This document shows, piece by piece, positions 45,201 to 60,200 of a stretch of 64,000 nucleotides of DNA (the first letter of the stretch is position 1; each line of letters opens with the position of its first letter). A model generated the notes under the pieces. It did not search any database. It saw only the letters and a program-made list of their open reading frames with translations, and was not told the origin of the DNA. Origin of the DNA: Marthasterias glacialis (Eukaryota; Echinodermata; Asteroidea; Forcipulatida; Asteriidae). The stretch lies in the NCBI GenBank assembly GCA_911728455.2, contig OU452225.1, positions 23,594,495 to 23,658,494 of the forward strand. Direction: 5' to 3'. Both the position numbers and the translations under genes were made by a program.

Positions 45201-48200
45201 GGCAAGTGATTTTAGCATCAGGCCTGTAAACTTGTGACTGGAAAAGTCCGTCTAATAACTCTTTCAATTCTGTTGAGTATTGAAGAATACTTACCCATTA
45301 GTGCTGGTTCAAATTAAAACAGTTCAAATGTCAAACTGTGTAGGAATTATTTTTTTTCTTCTCATTTCAAATCCGATCTTGTTAAAAAAACTCTGGTCCA
45401 ATAAACAATTTGAGCTACAAGGCCTTTGGTCTTGTGGATTTTCCCCTCAAATTAGACCCCTGAACGTGCATAGTATGAGATCATAAATTGATTACAGTGA
45501 TGGTCTTGACATTAGCTCTCAACGTTGGTTAGATTGTAACTTGTTTGTCTCCAATGAACTGACCTCACAGGCTGATGTTCAACGGGCCGTGCATTGTAGG
45601 TTCATGGACCAGTCCACCAGCGTCAGGGAGGCTGCGGTGGAGTTGGTCGGCAAGTTTGTGCTGATGAAGCCGGAGCTGATCAACCGCTACTATAGCATGC
45701 TCATTGAAAGAATTCTTGTAAGTCAAATATCTTTACACAATTGTATTTTCAACTGCTTCAAGATGTAATTATAATAGACAGTTATTAGGCACTTTTAAAC
45801 ATTGTATCAAAGTGCATTACACTATTACTACACATGTTCATGGGCATTCCTGAACCTATCTCAGCTCCTTTGGAGTATGCAGCACCGGCAACCAAATTAG
45901 ACACAAGCTGCTAATCATTCACATCAACAATCTCCAGCCACGCAGGTACCCATTTACTCCTGGATGGAGAGAAGCAATTATAGTCAAGTGCCCAAGAACA
46001 CAAGTGTCATGATTTGGATTCGAACCCGCACTCTGACAACCCATCACATGACTTGCCGGTGAATAATAGTAATATTTCATGTGTTTATTTGTGTAGGATA
46101 CTGGAATCAGTGTGCGTAAAAGAGTCATCAAAACACTACGTGACATCTGCATTGAGCAGCCAGACTTCCCCAAGGTGCCTGAAATTTGTAACAAAATCAT
46201 CCGACGAGTAAACGACGAAGAAGGAATTAAGGTAAATCTGCTTCCTTCTCTTAGCTTTTTATACAGAATTAATAGTTTTTGACAAATCTCTTAGACCATT
46301 CACTATGTTAACAAAAGGAGTGACCAGGGGACATTTCCTGGCAGGCATGGCAGGCAAGATACTACACTGTTGGTAAAGGAGGTTTTGAATTTTCTTTTTT
46401 TGTAAGTTTAATACAAATTTGAGTACCAAAAAACAACAACTGCTGAACAAGTTTTGAAATGGCCCGCCTTTCCTGATTTCAAAAGTTTATAAGTAGTATA
46501 CAATGCTATCTCTATAAAATGTAAGATTATGGTTTCTTCCATTAACCTTTACAGTCCCAATTTCTTCTAAATCCAATTGCCAAAGTGAAGGAATTCAAAG
46601 GAGTTCGGGTCCTCAGGCCCAAACAACCAGTTCTTATAATAGGATCAGGCATTCCAAGAATGTCTAAGTCCAAACAACTTGGTGTGGTGTGACATAGGAG
46701 AAGAGGATATTGGAGGAATTGGGTTACGTGCTAGCCAAACTGCCTAGTCTGTAAGGGTTAAGCTATGCCTAAATCGTGCCTGCAGGAAGTCTAGGCTGTG
46801 TGGCTGTTTTGTAAACCTGTGCCATTATTGTACTGAAGAATATTCTTGAAGTTATAGAGAAAGTTCCCAAATAGCCTAACGTGAGTTATTCCTATCATTT
46901 GATGAAATTTATTTTTCACCATTTTGACAGAAACTTGTGAATGAGACATTCCAACAGATGTGGTTTACGCCGTTGTCGACGGCGAACACAGATAAACTTC
47001 TCAAGAGAGCCCTCAACGTTATAGAAGTAGTGGCAGCAAGCAAAGAATCGGGCTATGATTGGCTGGAACAACTTCTTACCAATGTGAGTAGTGGCCACTA
47101 GTTTTTTAACCAGTTCCCGTTGGGAATCTTCCATTTTTTCCGTCCAGCCTGACGGAATTATTTTCTTGGAATCACCAAGATCATTTTTTTTTTAGAATAC
47201 CACTCAAAGAAACCTTGACTTGACAAAGCCAACAGAGAAATTCTCTTTGAAGCACTGGGATTTGTGGTTTCTCTATCGAGAAAATGTCAAATTCACTGAC
47301 CTGGGCCGTGAGCTACAGCCGAGGATTGTTACTAGAACCAGAATAAAGGCTGGATACTCGGTTCACTCGGACTTGCCTCCATTGAGCCGAAATACAATTA
47401 ACAAACAATAGTGGAAGTCTCTTGACGGCTTGTAATCCTCTTCTTTGAACTTTCTTGGAACAAAAGGACAAAGGTTCTGGAATCAGGGATTATACAATAA
47501 CCCCCGCATAATGGGAGAAATTCAATGAAATATTTAGCACCATCTGTCCTCTTTGTGTGGGTAAAATAAAACATTAAATTGTTTCTTTAACACGAGTTAG
47601 AAGGTTAATTATTTTTACAATTATTTATACATCAATTTGGAAAAAAACAGGCAATGTATCTTGAACAGGAGCTAGAAAGTTATTTTAAAAGTTGTTTAAA
47701 CATGTGGGAAAAGTTGATATTTTAGTTTTATCAGAGGATTTGTACAAATCAGTTTTAAATTTGATGAAAGTGTGGAACTCTTAAAAGACTAAAAATGGTG
47801 TTTCTTTGTTTCTTTTCGTCAGTTATTGAAAGCAGAGGAAGACTCTAGACAGAAGCCAGTACAGAAAGCTTGCTTACAGATCACAGACTGTCTGGTTGAG
47901 CATGTACTCAGATTAGAACTCCAGTCAACAGGTACCTAACTGTCTTTATTCTTATAAATATAGTTACCGCTGTTAATTTAAAGCGTCTTGTAGGTAAATT
48001 ATTTAAGTTTTTTTTTCCCTTAACACTGAAGTGTGTTAAGCGCTGTGAATTCAATGCTTTCCAAATCCTGCAAAAAAATCAAAATCAAAGGCTATTCGGG
48101 TGGGATTCGAACCTGCATCTTTGAGCAGATGTCTTAACCGCTAGACCATAGAGACTTAGTGGGTTGGTCTATTGCAAAGATTCAAGGGCTCATTACAAAT

Positions 48201-51200
48201 ACAAATTGTTTGTTATGAAGTATATTATGATGAAACATTTTGGTGAACTTGCACACAACGGTGTGCCAAGGTTGGAGCCGAGAGTAGCGAAAACCCTGAC
48301 TGTACAATAAACATAGATGCTGTCACATACTGACTTGCCAACAGGAAAATTTGTAAGCCTGCAATAAAATGATTGTCCTTTGCCTCGCTTTTTACCATCA
48401 GAATCCTCAGCCGAAGGCAAGGTCAGCAGTCAGCGTCTTGTCAGCTGTCTTCAGACGCTATATCTTTTCAGTAAAGTCAAGCCTGCCCTCATGCTTGCCC
48501 ATGCCATGACATTTCAACCCTACCTCAGCACAAGATGCAGTGTAAGTAACTGTAAAGGGTAACCAGTAGCCCTGACCTATCTTGACCTCACCCAGTAGCC
48601 CCGACCTAGCTTGACCTCACCCAGTAGCCCCGACCTAGGTTGACCTCATCAATATTGATCACGTAGAGTTATAGCTGCTCCTCATTGATGAGGTCAATTG
48701 AGGTCGCGGCTTCCGGTTACCCTTTAGAGTCTAGTGTTGTAGTGCCTGGGAGCGTCTCAAACATTGGGCGTGTACACAACCAGAATTAATAAATAAATAT
48801 AAAAAAATAAATAAATAAAAATAAAATAATAGAAGTACACAGAGAATATTTATCGCATTGGTATTTTGAATGTTCCAATGGAACACTCCCACAGTCCAAC
48901 AGACTGGTCCATGTACGACCACTGGAATACTTAACCGATCTAATGAGAGCGTTTTAAACATTCTGACTTTTGAGACAATCATTTTAAAACCAGTGAACCA
49001 CATTGAACCCCAATCATTTTGTTGTTGTTTTCTTTATGATTGCCAATCATACCTTAAAATATATCTTGTTGATTTGTATCTTATTGATTTGTATCTTATT
49101 GATCTGTATCTTGATTTGTATCATATTGATTTGTATCTTATTGATTTGTATCATATCGATTTGTATCTTATTGATTTGTATCCTATTGATTTGTAAATAT
49201 TGATTTGTATCTCATTGATTTGTATCTCATTGATTTGTATCATTGATTTGTTTCTCATTGACTTGTGTCTCATTGATTTGTATCTTATTGATTTGTATCT
49301 TATTGATTTGTATCTGACTGATTTTGTATGTTATTGATTTGTATCATATTGATTTGTATCATATTGATTTGTATCTCATTGATTTTATATCTTTTTGATT
49401 TGTATGTCATTGATTTGTATCTCATTGATTTGTATGTCATTGATTTTATATCTTATTGATTTGTATGGCATTGATTTGTATCTCATTGATTTTATATCAT
49501 ATTGATTTGTATCTCATTGATTTGTATCTCATTGATTTTGTATCTTATTGATTTTGTATCATATTGATTTGTATCTTATTGATTTGATAACAGACACACG
49601 GTGACTTCCTGGTGGTGCACAACGTCGCCCGTATCCTGGAGTTAGTGGTGCCTCTGATGGATCATCCCAGTGAGATATTTCTGGCCAGTTTAGAAGAGGA
49701 CATGATGAAGCTCATCATCAGACATGGTCAAACAGTAAGTGTCTCGATAGAGGATGTCCTCCAAGAAATAAAACTAGTTTGCTGTCTTATGAAGTTATGG
49801 AAATGTTGCTGGATGAAATTATATGGGAAATAGAGTTCGTCTGGGGATCACTCACAAATTAAATCAAATTTTCCTTGCAAAAAACTATATTTTTCCATCA
49901 TTTATAAAGCTGTCTTACAACCCTGTGTAACCCTCCTACTGCCTGACCTTTTAATATCATCCACTGTGGTTTTGAATGAAATATGAACTTTGTCAGCCTG
50001 CAGTTTGATGTCATGTTGTGAATGCATCTACAGAGTACACAGTCAACCCTCCTATTGTCTGATCAATCAATGTCATCCACTGTAGTTTTGAATTGGGGAG
50101 TAACAGTGTGTGTGAGGACCCAGTCTTCACTGCGTGGTAATGACCGGGTTGGTGGCTGGCTGCTGTTAATGGACCGAGTGGAAGGCCATTACCACACTAA
50201 GGTCATTACCATGCAGTGGAGACCGGGTCTTCATACCATTATTCTCATTAATAAATATCTTTTAACGTAAAAAAAAAAAGGTAAAAGTAAACAGAATTTG
50301 TTTTTCTTTTGCCGATAGATTTAGAAATATTCTATTACACATAATTTACTATTTATGTGTGTTTTAAAGAGACAGACTATGAGCTTTAAAAATTAAAAAT
50401 ACCCTATATGGAAATTATGTAAGTTGGTGTTCGGCTTTATGCTTTGCATTATGTTGATTTCATTTGGGTACCAGCTACCTTAAATTGATACATTGTTTCA
50501 ACATTTACCCATGGGCGTGGCGTTTGCACGTGGTTTGCGTGAGCCGGTGCAACAACATCTCTTGCTAAAATAGAAAAACACAAACACGCACTACAAAGAA
50601 AACAGTTCATCTGATAGTTCCCAGCCCAACATGCACAGTGCATACATAACTTTTACACAACAATATGCTTGATAAGGGGCCATTTATATTCGCTAGTTCA
50701 CAGAGCCTGTCTTTATATTACATGTTAATTGTTAACGTGATCAGTCAGAGTGCATAAACTCTCTGAGGTATTTATTAATCAACCTTATTTCTGGTTCTTT
50801 GTCAGGTTTTACAGAGCTGTGTGAGCTGCTTAGGTGCTATTGTTAATAATGTCACACACAACTACAAGCTAGTAAGGGACTGCTTCCAGAAATACTTTGG
50901 TGAGTTGTTTTGCTGGTTGTAGAGTACATTTGCATCATGTTTTATTCACAAAGTGTTGGGCGAGAACGTTGTCTCGGTGCCCTTTGGACTTACATAGAGC
51001 AACATTGTAGGCTTTTTCCAGTGGTTTTCTATTGTCCCTTTTCTTTCCAGTTGCTGCCGGGATTCTCTTTTTTTTGTCCCGTCCCCCTGGCGGGATTCTT
51101 TTGGAGGAATCGCCATATTTTTTCTTTGAGGGTACCGCTGGCACAAAGAAACCCTAACTTGACAATGACAAGAGAAGAATGATTCTGTTTGTTGGATCGT

Positions 51201-54200
51201 CCATTTTGTTGCTCGACCGAGAAAATGTCAAATTTACATGGTTGAATGACCAGGCGACCTTTGCTCCGTTGGTCCGAAATTTCAAAATGGCGTCGCAAGA
51301 CGACCACCGTTTCCAGGCAGGGGAAACATTTACGTGCATTGACGTCATCTGGTTTCAACTGGTTAACGAAAGTTGTTAGTATACAATGCTCACTTCATCT
51401 GTGCAGGGGGGAAACTTCAATTTCTTATTTATCGAGTTTCCTGTACAATACTTGAATGGGTTTTACAATAAGAAGAACAAATTCGATGATCAAGTTTCTG
51501 TTATCTTATTAATTTACTCTTTAATTTTTTAATCTGAAACAGCCGTGTTGTCCAAGCTGAAAGCTGAGCACGAGTCCAACCCGGACAGTGCCACCATGGC
51601 TAAAAACAAACACACACTCCTGAGGGCGCTGTTCACTGTCGGGCTCTTCTGTAAGCACTTTGACTTTGATGCTGGCATCAAACACTCAAAGGTGAGTGCT
51701 GTACTCCTGACAGGCGACTTGACATGGATTTCAATATTTGTTGATTGGAAATAATATAAATACTTGGTTCGTATTTAATGCATTATCTACTGGGTCTCCA
51801 AGCACTTATTATTTTAATGACAGGTATGCTAAGGCTGTGTCAGAACGAAGGGACTTTGACAATGTTGAAGGCTAGGCCTTTTCAGCAATCTGGCCATAGC
51901 CGCTGCCGAAGTACTTAATTCAGACACGGCCTTCCTACACAGAAGTTTACACGGAAGAAACACAGGAGATCATTATCAAAATCTTAGGGTATATCTCAAG
52001 TGAATTCCAATTGTAAAAGTAAAGATTCTTTGTCACGATGAGACCCATTTATACAGAATCTTGTAAGTGATTACATGGTGATGTGGCACAGTCTGCTGCC
52101 CACCATGCCAGAAACATGGGGGTGAATCCCTCCTGTCAACGATAAGTGTACTGCAGTCTTTTCTTAAATGTATTACAAAACACACGGGACCTACGGTTTA
52201 GCGTCCCATCCATAGACACAAAGCAATTATGGTGAAGTACCTTAATTTGACTCCTGAAGTGGCAGACCATAGTTCTGTGTGAGGTCAGTGCCAGGAGTCT
52301 ATAGTGAAAATGTTCGGAATAGAAATGTTAATGGAGGGTTAATATTAATTTTCGGATCAATTCCACTTGGTAGTTTGTATTTTAGTTTAAATGTCTCTAA
52401 TTACTTTTATTTTTGTTTTGTTTGAGCAGGCAGGCGAGAGCCCAAGGACTCCCAGAAATCCTCATGCGGTAAGTGCCACAGTAATAATGTCTTCAGGCTT
52501 TTTGCTTCCCGCTGTTTATTTTCCATGACTTTGACCCATATCCGCCTGACTGATAAGATCACATAAACACTGTTCTTGCCTATTGTACAATATACACTTG
52601 TTATTTACTGCCTTGCAAATAAACATATCCCAACAAACTCAAGAGAATATTGTTCATTTTAATGCGGTATATATTTGCCTCGTTTCCTGTCACATATCAG
52701 TATCATTGTGGCTTGTCGTGGCTTGCCGAGCGGATAAGAGCACCGGACTCAAACTCTGATCAGCAGAGTGTGGGTTCGAATCCCTGTCGTGACACTTCGG
52801 ATGGGACGTAAAGCCGTAGGTCTCATCTGTTGTGTAATGCACGTAAAAACCCAGTTCACTTATCACATAAGAGAAGGGGTTCGCCCCGGTGTTCCTGGTT
52901 TAATCGGCTGCAGCTTGTGACACAGCACCTTGTAAACTGTTACATGATGCTATGTAAAGGAACAGGTCTCATACTTCAAAACATAACTCCGCATACCTTG
53001 CAGGAAAAAATACTGGGCGCTTTGACACACCCATCGGATGCAATAAAGTGCTATATTAGAACTGCGTAATATTATTATCATCGTGATTTTAAAGAATTAA
53101 CAAACTTCTTTATATACAGGTTTCACTGTAGTTAGGCATTTACAATGTTTGTGTGTTCAGATTGTAAAACCTGTAGTTAGGCAGATGTGGGTTAATAAGT
53201 TGGCTGAACTCTAAGAATATGTGTAAAGCTTTTTTATTTTGATGTTTAACTCCTGCTTTCTTAATCGCTTCAAATCTCTTTCTTCTGGCTGTTGGTTGCC
53301 ATGGTTTCTGCAAGGTTTAATTTTAAACGATGTTTTGTATTGCAATATGATTTTTGTCTCCAGCCGTCAAGCGAAAGTCCACAAACTGTTCTTAATAATG
53401 TGGTATGTATATATATATGCTGATAGTGTGGACCATCCTCTTGTCTTTGGTCATCTGATTCATTCACATCTTTCTGGTTTTCATCATAAGAGTCTAATTT
53501 TTTTTAGTGTGAAACGCATAGTCTAGGGTTTTTCCTGATTTTTTTAAAACTTTTTTTTTCAGTGACTTTTTAAGTCAAACTTAATCCTATCCCAAATGCA
53601 TTGTGGCCTTGAACTTTGCACTTTACAATCAATTTTTGTTGTTACCCCTTCAAGTTATGACACATTTGAAGGGTCAAATTAATAACTGTGTTTAAGTGTT
53701 TCAATAAAGACATTATCCCTGCGAAAAGCTGGCCAATTTGGTCATCATGTTTCAGCAAAAAAAAACAACGGGCTTTGTGTTGTGTTGGGGTGTTTGTGCA
53801 GCTTCAAAAACATTTATTTCTATTGCTGCATTCAAAATAAGTAATCCAATATTTTGGGGTTTTGAATGCTTTTTTCATGACTTTATTTTAGAAGGAACTA
53901 TTTCTCTGGAGAACTGGCATTGTTAACAATCTAATGAGCTGTTAGATTAAAACTAATTTTTTTTGTTCAATGATTGCCAATCAAATGTTCTACCTTTAAA
54001 ACGTTCAATGATTCCCACATGGAGAAATTGACCCCCCCCCCCTTCAAGGGTGAAGTTCATGGCTCATGCATCATATTTCCATTTCATACATGTGTAATAT
54101 CTGAGTGACGTGGATCTTTTTCTCACCTTGATTAGCAAGTTTTCCCCCCTTTTTTTCAAAATACCACTGTTAATAACAATGTACCGAGGGAAATGCAAGT

Positions 54201-57200
54201 CTCAAAATCCCCTAACAAGTTGAGGGTAATAACATGGTTGAAAGAAAATTTATTTATTTATTTATTTATTTGTTTTTTGGGGGGAGGGGATCCAGGGCTC
54301 GAAATGTTTTTGGGAAATCTGCAGGACTTGTAGTTCAAAAATTTTAATGGTTCAGAATTTTATTTAGAAGACCAGAATCAAAATAAGAAAAAATTATCTA
54401 CACAGTTTAATAATATATAGAATAAACTGTTTTTCTTTGAGCAAGCGCTAAGAGAAGATTGATCTCATTTGTCTTTGTCAAAATACTTTGCTACTCAACA
54501 GAATTCAAGGATTTTTTATCAGACTAAAAGGCATCAATTGAATGCCATTTTGTTATTTGAGGTGGTGTATTATTATTCAAAAGAAAAACACAAGACTGCC
54601 GCACTCGTCTGGTCATGAGTTTACTGGCCCGATGCTAAAATCACTGGCCTCAGGGCCTGCAGTCCAGTGTAAATCTCGAGCCTTGGGATCTAACAAGAGT
54701 GTTACATCTCAAATTCATGACATATTGTAAATGATACAGGTACTTTGTGGTCACTAACCATTTCTCTACCGTCAAGTTGTTTCTCTGCTAATCAAGCCAC
54801 ACTTCACAAGCACTTCATTCTCTTCACTTGTTTGCACACGTTCTTGCGTTCATTGTGTTTGACCCCTGGTTAAAACATCTGTGCTGGATCAATTTAAAAT
54901 CCTGCAGTGGTCAGCTTGCTTAGAAGACTTTTTAGGAAAAAGGCTGGCTTTTTGGGAAATAAATGAACAGGTGTTTTGGGGGATTAATACTTATACATGA
55001 AAGAAGAGTGTGGGTCAGTTTGCAGTGAAAGGTTTTGAAATAAACAAAACATATTTTCGGCAAATTCATTATATGACTGATTTAGTACATACTCTAAAGG
55101 CTTAAAACTTGATGTGTTTGGGTTGAAATGCTTGGACAAGAAAGAAGGGATTGTTTGGAACACTAGGTGGCAGCAAATAAGATACTAGAAACACAAGATT
55201 GGACACTTGTGCTGTTTTGCACGGTAGCAGATGTAACGCCTTTTTAACGATCTGCCTTCACCTTTTTTAGTTGGTGGGATCGTATGGCCTAAGTTTTTCC
55301 ATTTGTTAGGCCCTACTTATCGCGCAAACGATCTTTGGTTTGACCTACCAAACGACAGCGGGCGCATCCATTTTGCATTTAATGTTTCTGAATAGAGTGT
55401 CCTGTATTGTGTTTCTAGTATCTTTGGTGGCAGCAGACATTCCAGGTAAGTTTCCTTTCACAAGAGCAATGGATTCACCTGGGGAGTCTGCTGCCACCTA
55501 GTGTCCTTCAATGTCTCCCATCGTAATGAAGCAGCAAAGGTTTGATTTATCTTGGGCCTTGCACAATGAAGTAACATCTTTAACCCCAGCAATGGCCTGT
55601 TTTAAATACAGTTCATGTAATGCTGTGCACTTAATAAAACGTTTTTTTTAGAAATTGCAAATAAAAATTCCAAAAACAATTACTGCAGTCGAGACATACA
55701 CAAAGTCAAAGCGGACTTCCCAAACTTTAGTTTGGTCACAACTTGAACTTTGACTAAGGTTATTTAAAGGTCACATGTTGTGCTGAGACCAATACCAATG
55801 AGTTTTAAAATATGGCCGATTAATTTACTGCTATGGTTAATAATACAGCCACCAGAACATAGCCACCTGGAAGTCTTTGAAACCAGAAACCCTGTCATTT
55901 TTGCCAGATATCTGTGGTATACTTGTATGGTACAGAACTTAAAAGTGATACATTAGTTAGATGTGTGGTCCTTAATGCTAAGCATGGCTAGTTTAGCTGC
56001 GCAGTGTGGTCTCCATTGATCAGTTAGAACCAGGGGATGAATTGTACAGGACTTAGGTATCAGGAACAACCCTCATCTCTCTACAAGCTCACCTTACCAT
56101 GTACATGTACATTGTATTTTTTCAAACTATGTTTCACTTCAGAGAACGGTTTGCTGTATTGTGATCCACAATTTCTGAAAAGACAAGTGCATTTTAACAT
56201 TTCAACTTCAGAATAAGGTTTTAGGTTTTGCGCACATACTTTTGAGTTAAATTTTAAATATCGGAGCTAACTTTCTACGAAGTACATTGATTCTAGGAAA
56301 TTGGGAATAAGAGTGAAGACGATCAGAATATGCTGTTTGAATAGTTGAGTTGTTAACCACTGGTTCTTTTCAGAACCACCCCAACTCAAGAGAAAGTTTT
56401 ATGTACATGGTGTCTCCGCAAGCCTTACTAGATTGTATTCCCACCATGCAAAATTTCAAGTCTTAGTTAAGAATAAAAAGAGTCAGTATTGGAATACATT
56501 TGTTGATATCAGGCATGCACATTGTCAGCTAATCAGCTGAGTCTTTGTATTGATGTGTGGGTGTATATCAAATTGAAGAACATAGTACAAAGTCCTGATG
56601 TGCCTGGCACTTCCCTCTCTTTCGACATCCTGCAGAGCTTTTTGCATGCATGTTGTATAAAGTAATTGTCCTTTTTTCCATCCAATTGTAAAATATTTTG
56701 AATTTTATCTGATTTTTTTAGGTACCAATAAGAGAACGTGTATTCGATGTCCTCTTCTACTTCTGTTCCCATGATGACGAGGAGGTACGACTGAAGGCCA
56801 TCAGTGGTACTGGCTTCTTGTGCAATCGTCATGCCAGCTTCCTCTTGGGTACTAAGGTGAAGACGATGTACTGTGACATTCTCGAGAATAAGGAGGCCAC
56901 CGTCAAGCTCCTCTGCCAGGTAAAAGACACTCAAAATTTTTTGCTATTACAAAAGGAGCGAAAAACAAATTACCATAGTTATCATTTACATGTCCAGGGC
57001 ACCAGTCTACTTGCAGGATTGCGCAAAAATGTCATGTTAAAGGGAGAACGCGATCGTCCACATTGTGTCCAAGCCTGTAGTGTTGTATTTCTGGTGATGC
57101 ACAGAGTCTGTTAACCTCCTGAATTGAGACATCTGATAGGTTCCACGTCTAGAATTAGAGGGAACCCAGGCCTACTAGCCATTTTTCAGGATTTTTCACA

Positions 57201-60200
57201 TTTGTCAAATCTCATCCCTGTGTGTGCTACAAAAGAACCAAGTACTACTTCACCCTGTGTACAGACTGTGCGCATATTCAAATATTGGCACTGTTAAAAT
57301 GACAGGTTTCATTTTGTTCACCGGTTTAAACAATGATTGTATAATCAAGGTTCCTTAAAATGCTTGATTATGCACGAGACCTTGCACAGTCTACCCTCGT
57401 CCAACTTGGTCAAGATTGGTATCTCAATGGTTGTACTGTTTCTGCACCATTTTCAAATTTACTACAACACACAATGAAATTATATTAACACATTTACCAA
57501 GGTCAATGCATGTACCAAAGTCAACAAGCCATCATGTCGGTGCAACATGGTCGTATTTCCTACGACGCGAGGTCTAGAATGTCAAAAGGCTGTATCTCAC
57601 TTAAAATAACCCGGATATACACAGAAACGTCAACGGACGCAGAGATACGGTGTTTTTGCATGTAGCACTTTCGCTGGAAATATGTCTTCGTTCCAGAATC
57701 AAGTACGACCTTGTTGCACTGACACAATGAAATGTAGGTCTCATTGGATAGACCTGTCTTCTTTTCATTCTTGAGGATAAATGTTAGTCACATATTTTGA
57801 TGTAGGTTCTGAAGAATATTCAGCTGTATCTGACGGAAGAAGACGAGAGAATGAGAAGAGCTGATGCTGAATGTAAGACATTTTGGTTTCTTCTTTTTTA
57901 GGTTTTGTGAATAAGATTCAGTCTGTCTAGTCTATAATGTCTGTAGTCTTTTGTCCGTCTGTCATGTATATGCGTTTACTCGTCTATCTGTTGAAGGGCT
58001 GATATTTACAAGTTTCGACTTAATCACTCAGCCTCCGTACTCTTCTATCAAATTGTATTGTCTTCATTTTTGATATTGATTTGTTAGTCAGCGTTCTGAA
58101 TCATATTGAATTGTGTGAGAGTATAAAAATATTCTATTGAATTGATAATTGAAAGATACTAACCACTCATCTTGAATTAACTAACCACTTATTTATGTAA
58201 AGCTGACAGTACTTTTAAATGTTTGTAAAAATCAAATCAAAACAGTTAGCACCTGTCTCGCAACAATCCCTGTGTTAATATTGTGTGAATAGTTTTTTCA
58301 GTATTTGAGAGAAACTCTGCTAGGGTCAAAACATGAGACTATTAAAAATTTTTAGCATTTATACTTCACGGGTCATGTTGGTAAACAGTTTGAAAACAGC
58401 CGATTCCTTTTTAATTTTTCAGGATTTCTTTAAAAAGCAAAGGCATTCTCCAAAGAAGGGTTTTGCCCATCATGAAACATTCTTTAAAGTATTGTTAAGT
58501 AATTCATGTGTACTATTTCTGGATGCAGGGAACCGTCTTGGCAATAAGGAAGACTTGAAGGAGATGGGGGATGTCCAGTCAGGGTAAGCAAAGAGTTTTG
58601 TCTTCTGACTTCTTGTCACTCTCGTACTCCGGTGTTTCCTCTTAACTTCTTTAGTGACCAGCCAGCCGCAAAACTATTGCCGCATCGTTTAAATGGTCTG
58701 GCAGATTTTCACTGGTGTTCATATTAAGGTTATCTTGAAACAGTGTCATTTGTGGGATGCAAAATGAAAATCCTTTGGCAATGCACTATCATCGTGGATA
58801 GACTTTTTACCTGTCCTTGGGTGTTGCTATTGGCGGACCACTGCTTATTATCTGTAAAAATAGCAAATTGTTGGGAGACTAAGTCAGTATTATGAGACTA
58901 TCTGTACTTGCTGACAACTCAGTACCACAGTTAGTTTTGTGTTCAACAATCAACATAAACAAAGTTGATGAAATAGAGTAGTTGCAAGGTAATCAAAAAG
59001 AAAAATGAACTTTTACCAATAATGATGAAAAACCAAAAGAGCTGACCATGGAGGGTGTTCAAATAAGCCAATGCTTGTGGGGGAACAGCCCTGTACATAC
59101 AAGGGGATGAGACGGTGTAATGGCAAACGAGTTAAACAAAATATAAGACTTTTAATATTAAACTATTAAATACTATACAAATATTGGATGCATATGAGTG
59201 CATTGTTGCAAAACATTATCACAAAGGTAAAATCTGGACTGACTATATTTCCATTTCATGTGTGTGAAGGCCGAGTGAAGATAGCAAAGCCAGATTTCAC
59301 CGAGTGATTATTTTTTGTGACAATGCACGAACAAAATGCATTCAGTATTTTCTTTGTGTATAACTCACAATAAATCCATGCCATTTGAAGTATGTTCACA
59401 ATAAACACAAAATAGACACAGAAACTCGTCCACCCCAAACTCTTGAAATTCTACAAACCCCTTCTAAACATCGTGAATGACTGCATGTGGACACAAACCT
59501 TGTCCCCAATGATACGACCTTGCCTCATTTGGAAGAACAGGTACAGAACGGGAACAAAAATGGGTTCAATAAATGCAGGTGTACAATAATTAATGCTATT
59601 GGGCAGGCCTATCCAATATTAAATTTTGGAGCATTGCGTTAATAAATACATGGCAAAATAATGGATGACATGTGATGTGTGTTCCACCAACAATCAAGTG
59701 ACAAGGATCTGTATGTGTGGTATATAAATTTAAATATTTAAAGAAGCCCTCGTTTGACACCAACAGCATGAGCAGTTCCGTTATGCAGCTGTACCTGAAG
59801 CAAGTCATGGAAGCCATGATGCACAAGCAATCTGTCGTACGTCTGTCAGCATTACAAGTGATCATCGCAACTCTTAAACAGGGCCTGGTGCATCCTGTAC
59901 AGGTAAGCACTTACAAATAACTTGAGCTATTTGGTAAACCTGTTGAAGCTCCTTCTATGTTCCAAATACTTTTTTGTCCAACATGGACCAGTTTTTTGTA
60001 CCTGTAGATATCTGGGGTACTCTTAAAATTGAATTCCGCCCCCCCCCCCCTTTTCCCTTTGTTAAGTGTTCAGTTGACATGTTCTGAAGTTTCCTGCAGA
60101 GTATAATGTCTAAGAATTGATTTTTTGTTTTTATTTTTAAATGGTTCTATTCTAGGGTGTTGTATGGTTAGTGTTTATTAATCCTACTTTTTAGGAATTA

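Noticed and set aside
49003-49203. Repetitive hydrophobic frame (LICIL repeats)
   Set aside because: It is a translation of the 15-bp minisatellite in an intron; 15 is a multiple of 3, so the frame persists by construction.
55416-55442. Possible 27-nt NIPBL micro-exon (acceptor TTTCTAG, donor GTAAGT)
   Set aside because: It lies inside the arm of an inverted-repeat element, and the peptide does not resemble NIPBL. The splice-like signals are likely chance.
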